From Entonaema liquescens (lineage: Eukaryota; Ascomycota; Sordariomycetes; Xylariales; Xylariaceae), in the NCBI GenBank assembly GCA_902805475.1, contig CADCSX010000002.1:682001-746000 (forward strand): a stretch of 64,000 bases of DNA, in the 5' to 3' direction. The notes under the pieces are model-generated. The model searched no databases. It saw only the letters and a list, made by a program, of their open reading frames with translations, and had not been told where the DNA came from. Of this stretch, positions 44,492 to 56,529 are shown piece by piece. The position numbers and the translations under genes were made by a program. Position 1 is the first letter of the stretch. Each line of letters begins with the position of its first letter.

Positions 44492-46165
44492 TTTGGGTTG
44501 GGCTGTTACTTCGTAACTTTCCTCGGGTGTAGTTCAATCAAAGCTTTTCTTAATATAGTTGGTGTATATCAGTCAGATATAGATCACTGCGATCCCATAA
44601 TAACGGATATGTGATTGAGATACATGTACACTAGATTGTCTTCTTGCGAGGAAACAAGAATGGAAGAGGGGAAGGTGGAGGATAAAGTTATGAGTCGACA
44701 AGAAATAGAATCAACCACGCTTACGGAACTGCGACGTACCTAAGTAGCATGACATATGTAGGCCAGGCTAGATACGTTTCATTCGGCGTTGCAATTTTCA
44801 AAGCTTTAACCTCACCCGAATGGTAAGGCAGATGAAGGCCGAAAATAACCATACCTACCGGGTCGAAAGGCACAGCCACGTTTGCAAGTTAAACATATAC
44901 CTACTCGGCGAAATAGACGATACATGAGCAATATAAGCAGCACCTTAATCAACTGGGGCTCTCAGTGAGCGAAGACAAAAGCCCGACTTATATAGATGTT
45001 CTTGCTAAAATACATTTGTAAGATGCATCGTTATTCAAGTGGCTTCAAACAAGTTAAATCAACACGTTCGAAATAACATAACTCCTTTTCGGTGATGTAA
45101 AAACCCGGGATGGAGAATCAAGGCTAGCCGTGCCTCGTAGACTCTCGGTTATCCAGCTTCTTGTATAATTATTAGTGCTGTCTTCATATTTCAACGATCT
45201 CACTCTGAGGGGTGCTGGGCATTAATTAAGGAGGTGAGAAAGACTACCTGAGTACCTAAGAATAGCGTACCAGGCTTTAAACGCTAATAAGAGGTTATTC
45301 CGACCCTTGCCATATGCTAGACGAGGGAAAAGAATGATAGTGTTTTATGAAACTTGATAGGTCTGTCTAGTCCTCCCCGCACAAAATGAGATAACGTTGA
45401 TACCTTTATGTTAGAGTGGTTGCCGTTCCTCGCGCGGTGGAAGATAGGCCAGGATACGCTCTACAGGTACGAACAGATATGGCCTAATAGGGGCCACACA
45501 CAGGATATACCGAGCGATGCCGTATTCCACGATTCGGTGTGCTGGCAGTGAGAGAATGCGCCGAGTTATAGACCCCAGAATAACCTCGAAGATGGGACTG
45601 TTGCTTGCTTGGCTGGTCGCGATGTCCTGGTGGCGAAGAAGGTGAAGGCTGATGAGACGGTTAGCGACCACCATAAGACTTGCGTACTGAGTACGGCATC
45701 GAGCTGCGCGGCCTAAATTGTATTATATGCTGTACATGCAATGCATGTTAATAGATATAAGCTTACGGCGTCGGAAACACGTAAATATTTTATTTTATGC
45801 GTGATTAGAACCGTTTTTGAAAGTGGCTGCAGAGAAGAAGCCTATGTATGGGCCATTATATGATATGATATGCGTGCCGAATCTCATGTCCTCAATGGAA
45901 CCCCGCAGTTTTCTAATCAACAATTACGGCTCTTTGTGTATATAAATGCCTATATAAGGATAAAGGAGAACAGTGGTAATCTTCGGGTAGCGATGACATA
46001 AAGTTGGTATTATTAAGACGTTTGCTGCCCATATGCAGGAACAAGGTATTGGGCTTACACTCTCAGTTTCTGCACCACCAATAGGTAGCTTCAACCTTAG
46101 GTGCCCGCTTACAAACTCACCCATAACAATCGAACAACGCTACTTATTAAGAATATAGATTCTCA
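44492..46165. other. Gene-free stretch between HET-2 and SDR
   Basis: In 1.7 kb I see no gene with a domain or a supported splice structure. A minus-strand frame at 45411-45674 (87 codons) has no recognisable motif. Promoters of the divergent HET-2 and SDR genes must lie here. Confidence 0.5.
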
Positions 46166-47241
46166 ATGGCTCCCAAGAACGTCTTTATCACCGGCTGCGG
46201 CCCGGGCGGCATCGGTTCGGCCCTCGCAACGGAGTTCCACCTCCGGGGCCACCGTGTCATCGCCTCATCGGAGGATCCCCCCACACACCTCCAGGACATC
46301 GGCATCGAAACAACGGTTCTAGATGTCACGTCGCAAGACTCTATCTCAGAGACTGTGGCGCACGTATCCAAACTCACAGACGGCAAACTAGACATCCTAA
46401 TCAACAATGCCGGCATCCTACACATCATGCCCTTCGCACACACCGACGTCGCCGAAGCGCGGCGCGTTCTCGACGTCAACGTGATTGGGGTGTTAGCCGT
46501 AACCCAGGGGTTTTACCATTACTCATGGCAGGAGCCGTTGCAGCTAGGAAAAACGGAGACGGTAGCGGGAAAGAGACCGCGCTGGTGGCGAATATCGGCA
46601 GCGTCAACGCCAACATGAAGCCGGCGTTTTTCGGTATCTATAACGCGTCGAAGGCGGCCGTGGAAGCTCTCGGAAGCACGATCCGCCCGGAACTGGCGCC
46701 GCTCGGGATCCGCGTCGTGACTGTTAAGACGGGGGCTATCGGGACGGGACTCTTCGACAGTACGCCGCTGACGAAATTGCCGGAGGACAGTCCGTATCAG
46801 CCGATACGGGAGCACATCGAAAACCGGGGAAGTAAGTAGTTTTAATGTTTTCATTTATTAGTTAATATCTTCATTGTGTCTTATGTTGGGATTATCCGAC
46901 CAGACTGCATAGAGCACCAAGCTCGAACTCAAAGATTTGCCTGTGAACAATAGGAGTGCTAACTTTTACCATTAAAGTGCTGAAACAGATCAGCTATATG
47001 GACCCCAAGATATACGCGAAGCAGGTTGCTGGTGAGCTCCTCAAACGCTCCGTGAAGCCTGCTATCTGGTGTGGCCCCCTGTCGACGTTGGCTTGGATCT
47101 CAACTTGGTTGGGCTGGGAAGGGATGACGGTAAGTTATACGAGAATGAAACCCTTTCTTCCGTCTTACTTGCTAACTTTTTTTATAGGACATCATTTACA
47201 TCAAAGGGAATTCGTTAGATAAGTGTGCTATAAATGCGTAA
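46166..47241 (+). CDS. Short-chain dehydrogenase, Ayr1-like, frame broken once
   Basis: Exons 46166-46831, 46978-47129 and 47188-47241; about 290 aa if one base is restored at GGGG/TTTT 46507-46514. The cofactor fold is complete: VFITGCGPGGIG (glycine-rich loop), LDVTSQDS, LDILINNAGI. The active site has a Ser in the NIGSVNA block and the YNASK (Tyr-x3-Lys) motif. The layout resembles NADPH-dependent 1-acyl-dihydroxyacetone-phosphate reductase (Ayr1), which makes lysophosphatidate for lipid synthesis. Substrate assignment is tentative. The break falls between NVIGVLAVTQ and LPLLMAGA, normally contiguous in this family. Intron 1 has a clean GCTAAC branch near its 3' end. The last exon is only 54 nt. 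Confidence 0.85.
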
Positions 47242-47623
47242 AGCGCAAAATCAACGGGGTCAGTTTAGTATTACAACTCTTCGTAGGATTTTCAGGAGGA
47301 ATGAACCTGATTAACATAGAAAATACAAGTCACTGCGAGGCTACTCTCATTCGTATAACGTAGTATCCAACTACCTTTTACTCCCGATAATATCTATCTA
47401 CTTCCTACCTTTATAATGCCCCTAAACGAATAGGTAGATATCTCTAAAATCTCCTGTAATTTTCTCTAGGGCTGGGTGGGGTTGAGGATTACATAATCTA
47501 ATCTCCTCCAAAATTAAATCGCAGTCTTCGACTTTATTTTATCTCCGTACGCGTTTGCCATCATCATAACCGCGATCATAAAAAAATTAATTCAACCATG
47601 AAGCCGAAACAAGCAAAAGATAA
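47242..47623. other. Intergenic, SDR to tRNA
   Basis: No gene seen; the segment holds the SDR 3' region and whatever follows the tRNA-Pro 3' end. Confidence 0.5.
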
Positions 47624-47714
47624 GGGTTTGGCCGGGGATTGAACCCGGGACCTCTCGCATGCTATTGCAAAGGGTGTACCCTAAGCGAGAATCATACCAC
47701 TAGACCACCAAACC
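47624..47714 (-). tRNA. tRNA-Pro (anticodon AGG), with intron
   Basis: The minus strand folds into a full cloverleaf. The acceptor stem pairs GGTTTGG with CCAAACC, with discriminator C. The D arm contains GGTCTAGTGGTATGA (box A), the anticodon stem is CTCGC/GCGAG, and the T arm is CCGGG-TTCAATC-CCCGG (box B). The loop TT-AGG-G then T gives anticodon AGG. A 19-nt intron (47678-47660) interrupts after position 37, the standard place for nuclear tRNA introns. The mature length is 72 nt before CCA. Confidence 0.95.
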
Positions 47715-48619
47715 GTGTGAGATCTCATGGATCTCGAAGATCAGGACTGTGCTGAATGTGAACGATGGCTGGTAATTAGCCGTTATGTTTAGGCTTTTTT
47801 TGGGGCTTGGTTGGAAGGGATCAGGCATAAGACGGGCGCAGCGGCGACGCTAAAGTGGCTCCAGGTTCCGCTATGTAGAAGCCAATGACATGCCAATACC
47901 AGTAAATGCGGTCATGCTATTGAACATTGAACATTGAACATTGAACATAGAGAGCAGATATCCCCGCAACTTCGGATTTTGGAAGAGTGTGGCTCGCAAT
48001 GTGTTGGAAGCATGCAAAGCGACGAGATTTCTGTTCGCCTAATGTACGACGGCGCAGTTGTTATCCTGCAGTTATCCCGTGGCCCGAGGCATTTTCTGCA
48101 AGGTCGTCGATCTGATGAGCAGCAACCAACATGAAGAATCCTACATCCTATAAGCGGGGGATGGTGGGAGGGGATTAATGAAGAAATGCTTATCGTTTAT
48201 TCCATTGCACCCGTCGTTACACACCGACTCACGGGAAACAAGTCAGGAACCACAATCTGTTTCACTTATTAACGGGAAACGGGATCATGGTATCTTATAT
48301 CTAAAGTGTGGCTTGCATTCGGCGTCGGTGTGTAACTGTGGCTGATCACGCAACTTCGCGGCGCCTCTTTTTTTTTTTTTTATGTCTACCTGCTGACACA
48401 TCATCACCGGGCGAAACTCTTTTTCATCTTATTCACTAGGTTAATATCTTACGGATCGGGGTTTATATATTCTGTATATAATCGTAGAGAACTACCCCGC
48501 GAAGCTTTTAGAATTTACTTCTCCAATCTTGAGTTCGTTTATTTTATTTTTGGCGAGAAATTCACTTCAGTTAAAGTGCATCGTGACGGGGGAAGAAATA
48601 GATCAACTCCCCGAGAAAA
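47715..48619. other. Intergenic, tRNA to ferric reductase
   Basis: This 905-bp segment includes a 7-bp tandem repeat (47919-47947) and a T15-16 run (about 48367-48381). It should hold the ferric reductase promoter. I see no gene. Confidence 0.5.
47919..47947. repeat. 7-bp tandem repeat, four copies
   Basis: ATTGAAC is repeated four times head to tail without change, about 205 bp upstream of the tRNA-Pro 5' end. No role is evident. Confidence 0.85.
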
Positions 48620-50678
48620 ATGGGTTGGCCCTACCAAATATTCGCTCTGGACGATGCCCAGAAGCACGCTCGGCGCCAATCCCTCGACCGCCACGCGGCT
48701 TACGCCCAGCTTTCTGCTCTGATTCCCATAGGCCTGGTCTTGCTTTACCGGCTGGGAGTGTTTATGTTTAGACGGGCGTCACCATATCAACCTGTGGCTT
48801 ACTCAGCAGTTCCGAGCTCTCCGGGACTCAAACACGAGAGACAGAGTACTGCCGGGACTTGGAGCATCACGGCGAGGCGTATCGCGTGGTGGCTCGGCGA
48901 TGATGTTGTGGTTTTAGGACTGAACTTAGGACAAAGAGACCAGATCATATTTGGTTTCTTATGGTCGATATGGCTCGTCTTCTTATGTTTCCTCGGCACT
49001 GGAAATGGTGAGTCTATCCAAGTTAACATTCGGCACACCCTCCAACGCAAAGACAAATTCGGATAATTTGCCGTTTCCCGATATATCCCGGATCCAAACG
49101 GTCGGGTCAATCTGGTTACTACCTTGGAATCTGAGTGACACCCAAGCTAATCTGATATAGATTATCTTCACCTCACGAAACGGTTTGGGATAGTCGCCCT
49201 ATCTCAGCTTCCGCTACAATATCTATTAATACTAAAGAACATCAATCCTATCGCCTTTGCGTTTGGGTCTTCCCATGAACAACTCAATCGATGGCATCGA
49301 GTCCTCGGTTGGATCATTTACTCTCTGCTTCTCGTCCATGCAGGTTTATACCTTAACTTCTATATCCAAGAAGGTATTCTAGCTGAAAGAATCGTCCGTC
49401 CCATTCCAGCCCTTGGACTTGGCTCAATCATTGGTATGAGTTTACTGGGTGCTACGGCCCTTAAAATCATCCGTACTTACTCGTACCGTGTCTTTTTCAT
49501 CACGCACCTTACGGTAGCGTTAGCACTTCCACCGGCTATCTTCTTCCATTCTCATCATGGAGGACGGCAATATGTAATTGAGCCATTGCTTTTTTTCTTC
49601 ATTGATCTCATTAAGCGCAAGATTGACACGATCACCGTGCCATCAACTCTGGAACTCATTCCGGACACGAACTTAATCAAAGTAGTAGCCAGCCTTCCGT
49701 CCTCGAAACTTGACCGCTTCCGAAAGTATGCCGGAATGCACGTGTATCTCACTATCCCCTTCACTTCTCGCCGTAGCTCGCATCTTCTATTCGAGTTTGC
49801 CTTTAACCCATTCACTATCGCATCCGTGGATGAAAAGTCAGGAGAGCTGACTTTAGTCGCCCGACGCCAAAGAGGACCTATGACTAAGGCACTAGCCCAA
49901 TTCGCGGAGGATGACACGGTTGGCAGCAAAGTGTCGCTATGCATTGAAGGCCCTTACGGATGTGCAACGTGGTTCCCGAATCTAGCTGGTCTGGAGTTCG
50001 ACCGTATCCTTCTAGTTGCTGGCGGAGTGGGCTCTACATATATCATACCTATGTCTAGGTTCGTCCACCTTTCCGCTGCTTTAATAAATAGCTTGCTCTT
50101 ACAAATACTGATCTGAATGCAGTGAGTTATTAATTAACCTAGCATCATCTCCTTGGTCATGGCCTCCTTTCATCAAACCTGCATCTAAACCTGCATCTAG
50201 CGTCCATGTTGGGTGGCGGCACCGGGTCTAGCTGCTCATAGAAGGATTAAATCAAGATTTCTTTTCGGCAGGAGACTAACATCTTATAGGATCTATCATA
50301 AATGAAAATCCAGCAGCCCGGGTACAGGTGGTCTGGGCAGTGCGCGGGGCTGCCGATGCGTCTTGGCCTTTAGAAGACGAAGAAAGTACGCTCGATGACA
50401 ATATACAGCTCTTCTTAACTCAGGGTGTTCCACGCGACGTTGATCTACGCGAAGCAGTCGAATTAGATAGTAGTTCATATCTCAACCCGAGGCAGGTTCA
50501 TAAACGACCCGATCTACGACAGATTGTCGATGATTTTTTCCGGCAAGGGGTTGAAGAACGAGTCGCAGTACTAGTATGCGGACCCGAAGAAATGGCTCGT
50601 GAGTTGAGAAAATATGTCGGAGCTTGGGTCAAAAAAGGTCGGAACGTCTGGTGGCATAATGAAGGCTTCGCATGGTAG
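48620..50678 (+). CDS. Ferric/cupric reductase (FRE family)
   Basis: Exons 48620-49007, 49161-50058 and 50290-50678; about 557 aa. FRE proteins reduce extracellular Fe(III) or Cu(II), moving electrons from NADPH through FAD and two hemes. The ferric-reductase membrane domain has two heme-ligand His pairs, each 14 residues apart: WHRVLGW...VHAG and FITH...FFHSHH. The FAD-binding region (FAFNPFTIASV-type block) is followed by the NADP motif VAGGVGSTYIIP and the C-terminal CGPEEMAREL. The last two exons do not join in frame with the visible sites. Removing one G, either at the donor (50058-50059) or at the acceptor (50289-50290), gives PMSRSIINENPAARVQVVW, the expected continuation. The 231-nt last intron is unusually long for this window. 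Confidence 0.88.
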
Positions 50679-52279
50679 CTATCTTGAAAGATGCGAATAT
50701 CGGAGGCCCAGGTGAAACTTTAGGTAGTTTTGAAAAGATGTGTACTTTCCTTTTGGTGGTATTCTCCGGATCTGTATCCTTGGCACCTTGGCAGAAGCGA
50801 TTTAATACCTTGAAGATTCGGTCTGCTGATCCAGTGATGACCGACACATGCATGTCTCCAAGGTGTATTGCATACTATGCAATCACCTGTCAAGTTGACC
50901 GTCTGCCCAAAAGCATTCTCGCCTGTAACCATTTTGCTTCTTAACCTTGCGGATAACCCATGTCTTCTTTCTACTCGGGACTGAAATGGCTTGGCGGCTT
51001 CCTCTTATGGGAGCAATTAAGTTCACACAAGGACATGGATACTTAATTTTCGCCCAAAAAATCCTGTGTTGAAGGGGACCAGGATGTTAAAAATCGCTGT
51101 CTCCGGCCGGTATGCCCTTTTCTATCTAAGGCTGAAGTATCTCGAGATGAGAGAAAACGGAAAATTCCGGCCAGGTCCATTTCATTCAGAGGAGTGATGT
51201 AGAAATGGATTGCGTTGTCTGACGGTAAATCATTGAGGCTTATGAGAGCTATATTTTTCTTGGCTGTTATTGCTGGCGCGTCAATATGTCATCGGACTCG
51301 ACTGAACCACAGAGAGAATATAAGTGACGTGGTCATCCAATCCTTATTCTGTGGCTTTGTGGTTAACGCGTATTTTGAGTCTATATGAGCGTATATATCT
51401 TTTACTTATTAGTTCATTCAAGCTCTGTTGTCCGCAGCTAATGTGTCCCACAGAGGCCCACAGAATCGTATTCATGAACTTGCTGCTTAGGAATCCTAGT
51501 TATCCTTGCAGCCTTGAAGATATTTATCTTATCGATGGTGTCTGGGATCTAATCCAGACTCATCGAACGAGTGATCTGATTCGCCCAACTCGTCGGATTT
51601 ACTGAGGTCCTTCGAACTAATCTAATAAATCCAGGCCGGCAGATTGACACCATCGTCCCCACTGATCAACTAAAACATGGCGTAGATTTGGCTTCTCTCG
51701 TCAGCGGATCAGGTACCCGCTAGTACCTTGCATTCAAAGACTTCAACTAGCTTCCTCTATCGGCTTACCAACGGGCCGAACCCACTGATGGAGTTGTGAT
51801 TTTTAACTATATGGAATCTCCGCGATGCCCCGTAATGTAATGCGCCGAGGATATCGTGTCAAAGGGCCACCCCGGAGTCAATGCCGTAGCTGTAAACCCA
51901 GTTCCAGAATAGGAAAGAAACGATCAGATAATCCTGAGATAATCAAATCTCGTAGAGTTATGACCTAATACAGGCAAGGAAGCCGCACAAGCTAACTTTG
52001 TGAGGTAAGACGAATTATACCATGGTCTAGCTTCCATCTTATGAGGGTAGCTGGTTGCGCTTGGCGATGATTACAAAGTCATCGCCGCGCTAAAAGGCGG
52101 TGCTGACTCTTCCTTCCGAGGTGCGCGAGTCAGGGGACCCAGGTACTGCGATGAGAGTTCGCTATAAGATGGAAGGACTGTCACCACCTGGGACATCCTG
52201 GAAACCTTATACTCGATATCCAGAGGCCTTCTCAAGTTCTCCTTGGCTCTAGTCGCTCATTCAGTCTTATCCCTTCAAG
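50679..52279. other. Gene-free stretch
   Basis: In 1.6 kb between FRE and the hydroxyacid oxidase I see only short frames without motif support. The right end should hold the oxidase promoter. Confidence 0.5.
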
Positions 52280-54007
52280 ATGCGCACATCACTCCTTTCT
52301 CTCTCCATGCTTGGGGGAGCCTTGGCAGCACGTCCATTTCTCAACGAGCCTGATACAGGGTAAGTCGTACCAAATCGCATCATTGTGCGAACTTCGGACG
52401 CAGAAGAGTGCTTATAGGCAAACAGTTTTGATGAGTACTTCGCCGATCTACCAGCCGGCGAGCTACCGCCTCTGGATAAACTTGTTGGACTGCCGGATTT
52501 CGATGCTGCAGCAAGGAGACATCTCCCAACCCAGAACTACACCTACTACCGCAATGGCGCCGGCGGCGAGTGGTCGTACCGGAATAACCTCGAGGTTTAT
52601 AACCGGTACAGACTCCGGCCAAGAACTATGGTAGATGTTACCAATATCGAGTCAACACTCCCGTACGCTGGTTCATGACCCTGACCTTGCTCAACAAGTT
52701 TTGCTGATAATGAGGATATAGTACTACGATTCTTGGCCACAACTTTTCCGCTCCCTTCTTCATCAGCCCTGCTGCCCGAGGAGGCTACGGCAACACAGAC
52801 GGCGAGAAGGGACTCGTCGAGGGAGCCGCAGCTGGTGATATCCTGTACATGGTATGTTTATGCTCTGATTTTCTCTAACCTAATCTAAAGCATTACTAAC
52901 GCCACCGAACCCTGAAAGCCCGCCCAATTGGCCAGTTTAACGATTGAAGAAATCGCTACGTTCAAGAAGGACGACCAGGTCACATTCCAGCAGGTATACC
53001 TAGACTCCAACGACACGGCGACGAAGGAAATCTTCGCCCGCGCCGAGAAAACCGGAAGCAAGGCCATAGTCTTTACCGTGGACTCGGCCGCGGACGGAAA
53101 TCGTCACCGCGCAGCGCGTTACGGCGTCGGTTCCGCGTAAGCTTTCCCTAGTCCCAAGTGTCATCATGCGGCATCATGCGTACTAACGTGCTTGTCTAGC
53201 GACTCTGCTTACACACTGATTACCGTAAGCTTACCAGGCATAATAAGCCCCTGAACGTAGTGTGGGGATCCGAAAAGCTGACATGAGAACTCATTTCCAC
53301 AGTGGGACTTTTACGACCATCTCCGCACGCTTACGGACCTTCCGATTGTCCTGAAGGGCATCCAGACGGTGGAAGACGCGCAAAAGGCGGTCGAGCACAA
53401 GGTCCCGGCAAGTACGTAACAACACACCCAATTCCCTTTTGGGCGCATCTTAGAAGCCAGTCCCTATCCAAGCCGACGGGGACAAATTCCTCAAAGATGA
53501 CGCTCAAATTCATCCAACTTATCACATCGGACTAACACCCCGCAACCAGTCTACCTATCCAACCACGGAGGCCGGCAAATCGACGGCGCGCGCTCGCCCC
53601 TCGAAGTCGCCATCGAGATCCACGAGCAGGCGCCCGAGGTCTTCTCGCAGCTGGAGGTGTACGCGGACGGCGGCGTGCGCTATGGCGCCGACGTCGTCAA
53701 GCTGCTAGCCTTGGGCGTTCGCGCCGTCGGGCTCGGCCGCCCGTTCATGTATGCGAATGTCTACGGCACGGAGGGGGTCAAGCGCGCTATCGAGTTGTTG
53801 AAGCATGAGATTGCTATCGACGCGGCGAACGCGGGGGTTACGGATCTGAAGAAGATCGATACGAGTATTGTGAGTTTTTCTGTTTTCTCTGCTTTGGTTT
53901 GAAATCCTTTTGTTTCTCAGGAAGAGAAGGATGGGCGTGGTTTCAGATGATGGGTTGGACTAACATGGCTATAGGTCGATTGGACGCCGAACTGGGCTCT
54001 AGCATAG
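52280..54007 (+). CDS. Secreted FMN-dependent 2-hydroxyacid oxidase
   Basis: Eight exons (52280-52359, 52426-52662, 52722-52851, 52919-53136, 53200-53224, 53303-53411, 53550-53869, 53975-54007) join in frame to 383 aa. The family oxidises lactate, glycolate or related 2-hydroxyacids using FMN in a TIM barrel. Conserved blocks are NLEVYNRYRLRPR, the FFISPAARGGYG segment, DLPIVLKGIQT (flavin Lys), IYLSNHGGRQIDG (catalytic His and Arg) and YADGGVRYGADVVKLLALGVRAVGLGRPF. A cleavable signal peptide (MRTSLLSLSMLGGALAA) precedes the barrel, and no cytochrome b5 domain is present. It therefore differs from mitochondrial cytochrome b2 and from peroxisomal glycolate oxidase. The fifth exon is only 25 nt. 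The substrate is not predictable. Confidence 0.9.
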
Positions 54008-54121
54008 AGGTTTATAGGGGTAGCATAGAATATAGATAACTGGTAATGGAACGACTATTCGCATTTTGTGCGTGCTTCTGTATGAAACAGCTTAAGTGAT
54101 CCATTTACCACGATAATCAAT

Positions 54122-55012
54122 TCACAGGTCTTTTCTTAATACACAACCGCTCATCATCTTCAACATCCTACGTCTCTCTGTCTCATTCGGTTCTCGCCAC
54201 CACTCTTCGGCCTTCTGTTTCGGGAACCCCTTTTCAGCCCATTCGGAAACGTACTTGGGGCCAATCTGGTGCCAGGGTACGCCGAGGTCCTTTGAAACAT
54301 GATCTTTTAGATACTCGGTAATGGTGGATGATTCTCCCTCTGGCCCTTTGCCATCGACAAAGAAAGCATCGTACATTTCGCGATCCTCGCGCTCTCTCTT
54401 CTCCACAACCTTTTCTATCCTACTCACCGCCCCCGACTTGGTGTACGATTTCGGATGCATCCAACCGTCTACCTTCTCCCAGTCCAACTGGAAGCCAGCG
54501 GCATCATAGGTGGGCGAGCCCTCGCGACCCTTTTTATGACATTTGTGCAAGTCATGAAATGTCTCGCTAGGATCGATCAAAACTTTCTCATCAAACATCA
54601 TGCGTTTGTCGAAGGCGCTCAGTCTGCCTTTTGTTTTCTTCGGCTCAGGAATATAGAACCGCTCTTTGATGTGCTCTGGTAGGTCGAACTTTTCCCATCG
54701 CGGTCGCTTCACGCGTCCTGGCGTGGGGCGCGGATCGCGTAGCTGACTACGGTCAAAATCGAACTCCAGGTCTGGTGTTGTTAACCGCGGTTTGCGCTCC
54801 TCGCCAGGAACCTCTTTTGGTTCCTCGACGTTAGACGTCTTAGCCTGTTTTCCCCGCTTAGGCCTACCCGATGATTGCGATTCGGTGGATTTTCTCTTGC
54901 GTCCTCTTGTTGTGGTAGTCCTTGACGCTTTAGCCGCGTCGTCGCCAGAGGACTTGACGTCTTGATCTCCAGTGCTTGCGCGTGCTGATGCGCTGCGTAA
55001 ACGAGGTGCCAT
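54122..55012 (-). CDS. Basic, probably nuclear protein of unknown function
   Basis: One exon encodes 296 aa from the start MAPRLRSASARAS; an in-frame ATG at 55051 would add 13 residues. I do not recognise a named family. The first 80 residues are disordered and rich in Lys/Arg/Ser, with several likely nuclear localisation clusters (RGRKRKS, RPKRGKQ). The rest is charged and helical: a KRPRWEKFDLPEHIKERFYIPE block, then FDEKVLIDPSETFHDLHKCHKKG, then a tryptophan-containing C-terminus (WAEKGFPKQKAEEWWREP). The ordered part looks conserved rather than random. DNA- or chromatin-related function is a guess. The 3' end is 114 bp from the convergent hydroxyacid oxidase gene. Confidence 0.75.
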   Translation of the reverse strand: MAPRLRSASARASTGDQDVKSSGDDAAKASRTTTTRGRKRKSTESQSSGRPKRGKQAKTSNVEEPKEVPGEERKPRLTTPDLEFDFDRSQLRDPRPTPGRVKRPRWEKFDLPEHIKERFYIPEPKKTKGRLSAFDKRMMFDEKVLIDPSETFHDLHKCHKKGREGSPTYDAAGFQLDWEKVDGWMHPKSYTKSGAVSRIEKVVEKREREDREMYDAFFVDGKGPEGESSTITEYLKDHVSKDLGVPWHQIGPKYVSEWAEKGFPKQKAEEWWREPNETERRRMLKMMSGCVLRKDL

Positions 55013-56067
55013 TGTCAGATGCCATTCAATTGAATTGGAATATTTAACCAATTGACAAGTAAACTATTAAGATCTCGTTCGTGATTTTATGTTTACTTGT
55101 TGAGCATATGATGTCAATGGCACGGATCTTATTTTGTTCGTAGCGCAAGATCCCAGATCGTTGTAGAGATTTTCCCCTATCCTGGTATTATTAGATCATA
55201 CGTTTACATCATAGCGTAACTAAACCCCTTTGAAATTTTCAATGTAAAGTATCAATTGGGATAGTTAAATGTTTTTGATAACTACAGTTGGTTACATACG
55301 GGAATGGGCGTGAGAATTGTTGTGCACTGTCTAGGTGGCTTTACTCCCACCAGAGTTGAGTCTGTGAGTTTACTCATTTACTCGCTTTCCAACATTAGGA
55401 ATGTTTATAAATTTTAGTCAATAGCTAACTCTATACCATAAACTCACACCATTTAAATACTATTCGTAGTCTTCTCGCGTTACTAACTACCAACTTACGA
55501 GTAGTCTAACCCCTAGGTCGAACCCAAATTCACATGCGTAGAAGATAGATTAGGAGGTAGCTAGTATCAAAATATTTACAGTAACAACGTCTTCATAGTA
55601 ATTCGTCTCCTCAAAGAACTGATTATAACACAATGCAAACCCACATAGGTAAATTTATTCAGAACTGCCTAGTAAACGCTTCCATACAGTTCGGATAGAT
55701 GATCTAATTACATCGCCTTTTCCCTGTACTACGGTGATATGGCGTTGCAGTGTCAGCTTGAGTCTTATATTTTAGTAAACACTTCACAGTATGATTCCAT
55801 CGCAACTCACGAGTACATAATTTCTTATAAAAGAGAAGCATCAGTCCCTGACTGTGCCCCTGACAGTTAGTATCGCAACCAGTTAGCTGCAGCTAGACTT
55901 CTTTTCATATATAAGCAGTTATGCCTGTACTGCTTCGAACATGCAAAACTCCAATATGTATCAATCAATCTATTCAACCCTTACAACAACACCAGCAGCC
56001 GCTAGGAACCAAAATAAGTCTATCAAACCAATACTAGCTACGACAACCTATCAACACCGCCGCCAAG
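55013..56067. other. Intergenic region
   Basis: These 1.06 kb between two divergent genes contain no gene with support. The right end should be the promoter of the small Cys-rich gene. Confidence 0.5.
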
Positions 56068-56529
56068 ATGTGCATCCAATGGACGAAGCACCGAGCAACC
56101 TGCGGCCACGAAGTCTCGATGAGTATCGTTGAGACTTGCGCGGCCTATAAAAAGGACGGGACATGCGAGAGACTAGTTACCCAACATACTACTTGTTGCC
56201 CTCCCAACAAGCTACCCTTCGCCCCCTCTCTCTGCGCCGGCTGCAAGGCCTCCCCGGACTGGGTCACGACCATGACCCAGCGCTACCTGAACACAAAGAA
56301 GCTCGACCCAGGACACAAGCAAATAGCCGACTTCGACGCCATGCACTCTCAGCTCATGAACTGGAATGGAGTCCCATACGTTACGAAGAACACCATCCAC
56401 AGGAGAGTCATGAACGAGTGGATCCAACATCGCAGAATCAGTGATATCGCAACAGAGATGGTCAGGGCCGGCGCCTGCACAGTGCGCCAAGCCGATAGTG
56501 CACATAGACGGTTTTGGGAGAGGCCATAA
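56068..56529 (+). CDS. Small Cys-rich protein, unknown function
   Basis: One exon encodes 153 aa. I do not recognise a named family. The N-terminal half holds most Cys/His residues (MCIQWTKHRATCGHE; CAAYKKDGTC; HTTCCPP; CAGC), spaced in a way that would suit a zinc-binding fold. The C-terminal half is helical and basic with Trp residues (NEWIQHRRISDIA). There is no signal peptide, so it is not a typical secreted effector. Small proteins opening MCI-x-W with a Cys-Gly-His site are a pattern I associate with Pezizomycotina, but the family is unnamed to me. ATG context (GCCAAGATG) is good. Confidence 0.6.
   Translation: MCIQWTKHRATCGHEVSMSIVETCAAYKKDGTCERLVTQHTTCCPPNKLPFAPSLCAGCKASPDWVTTMTQRYLNTKKLDPGHKQIADFDAMHSQLMNWNGVPYVTKNTIHRRVMNEWIQHRRISDIATEMVRAGACTVRQADSAHRRFWERP

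Noticed and set aside
45411..45674. 87-codon minus-strand frame between HET-2 and SDR
   Set aside because: No motif and no evidence of splicing or conservation; could be a relic but not supportable.
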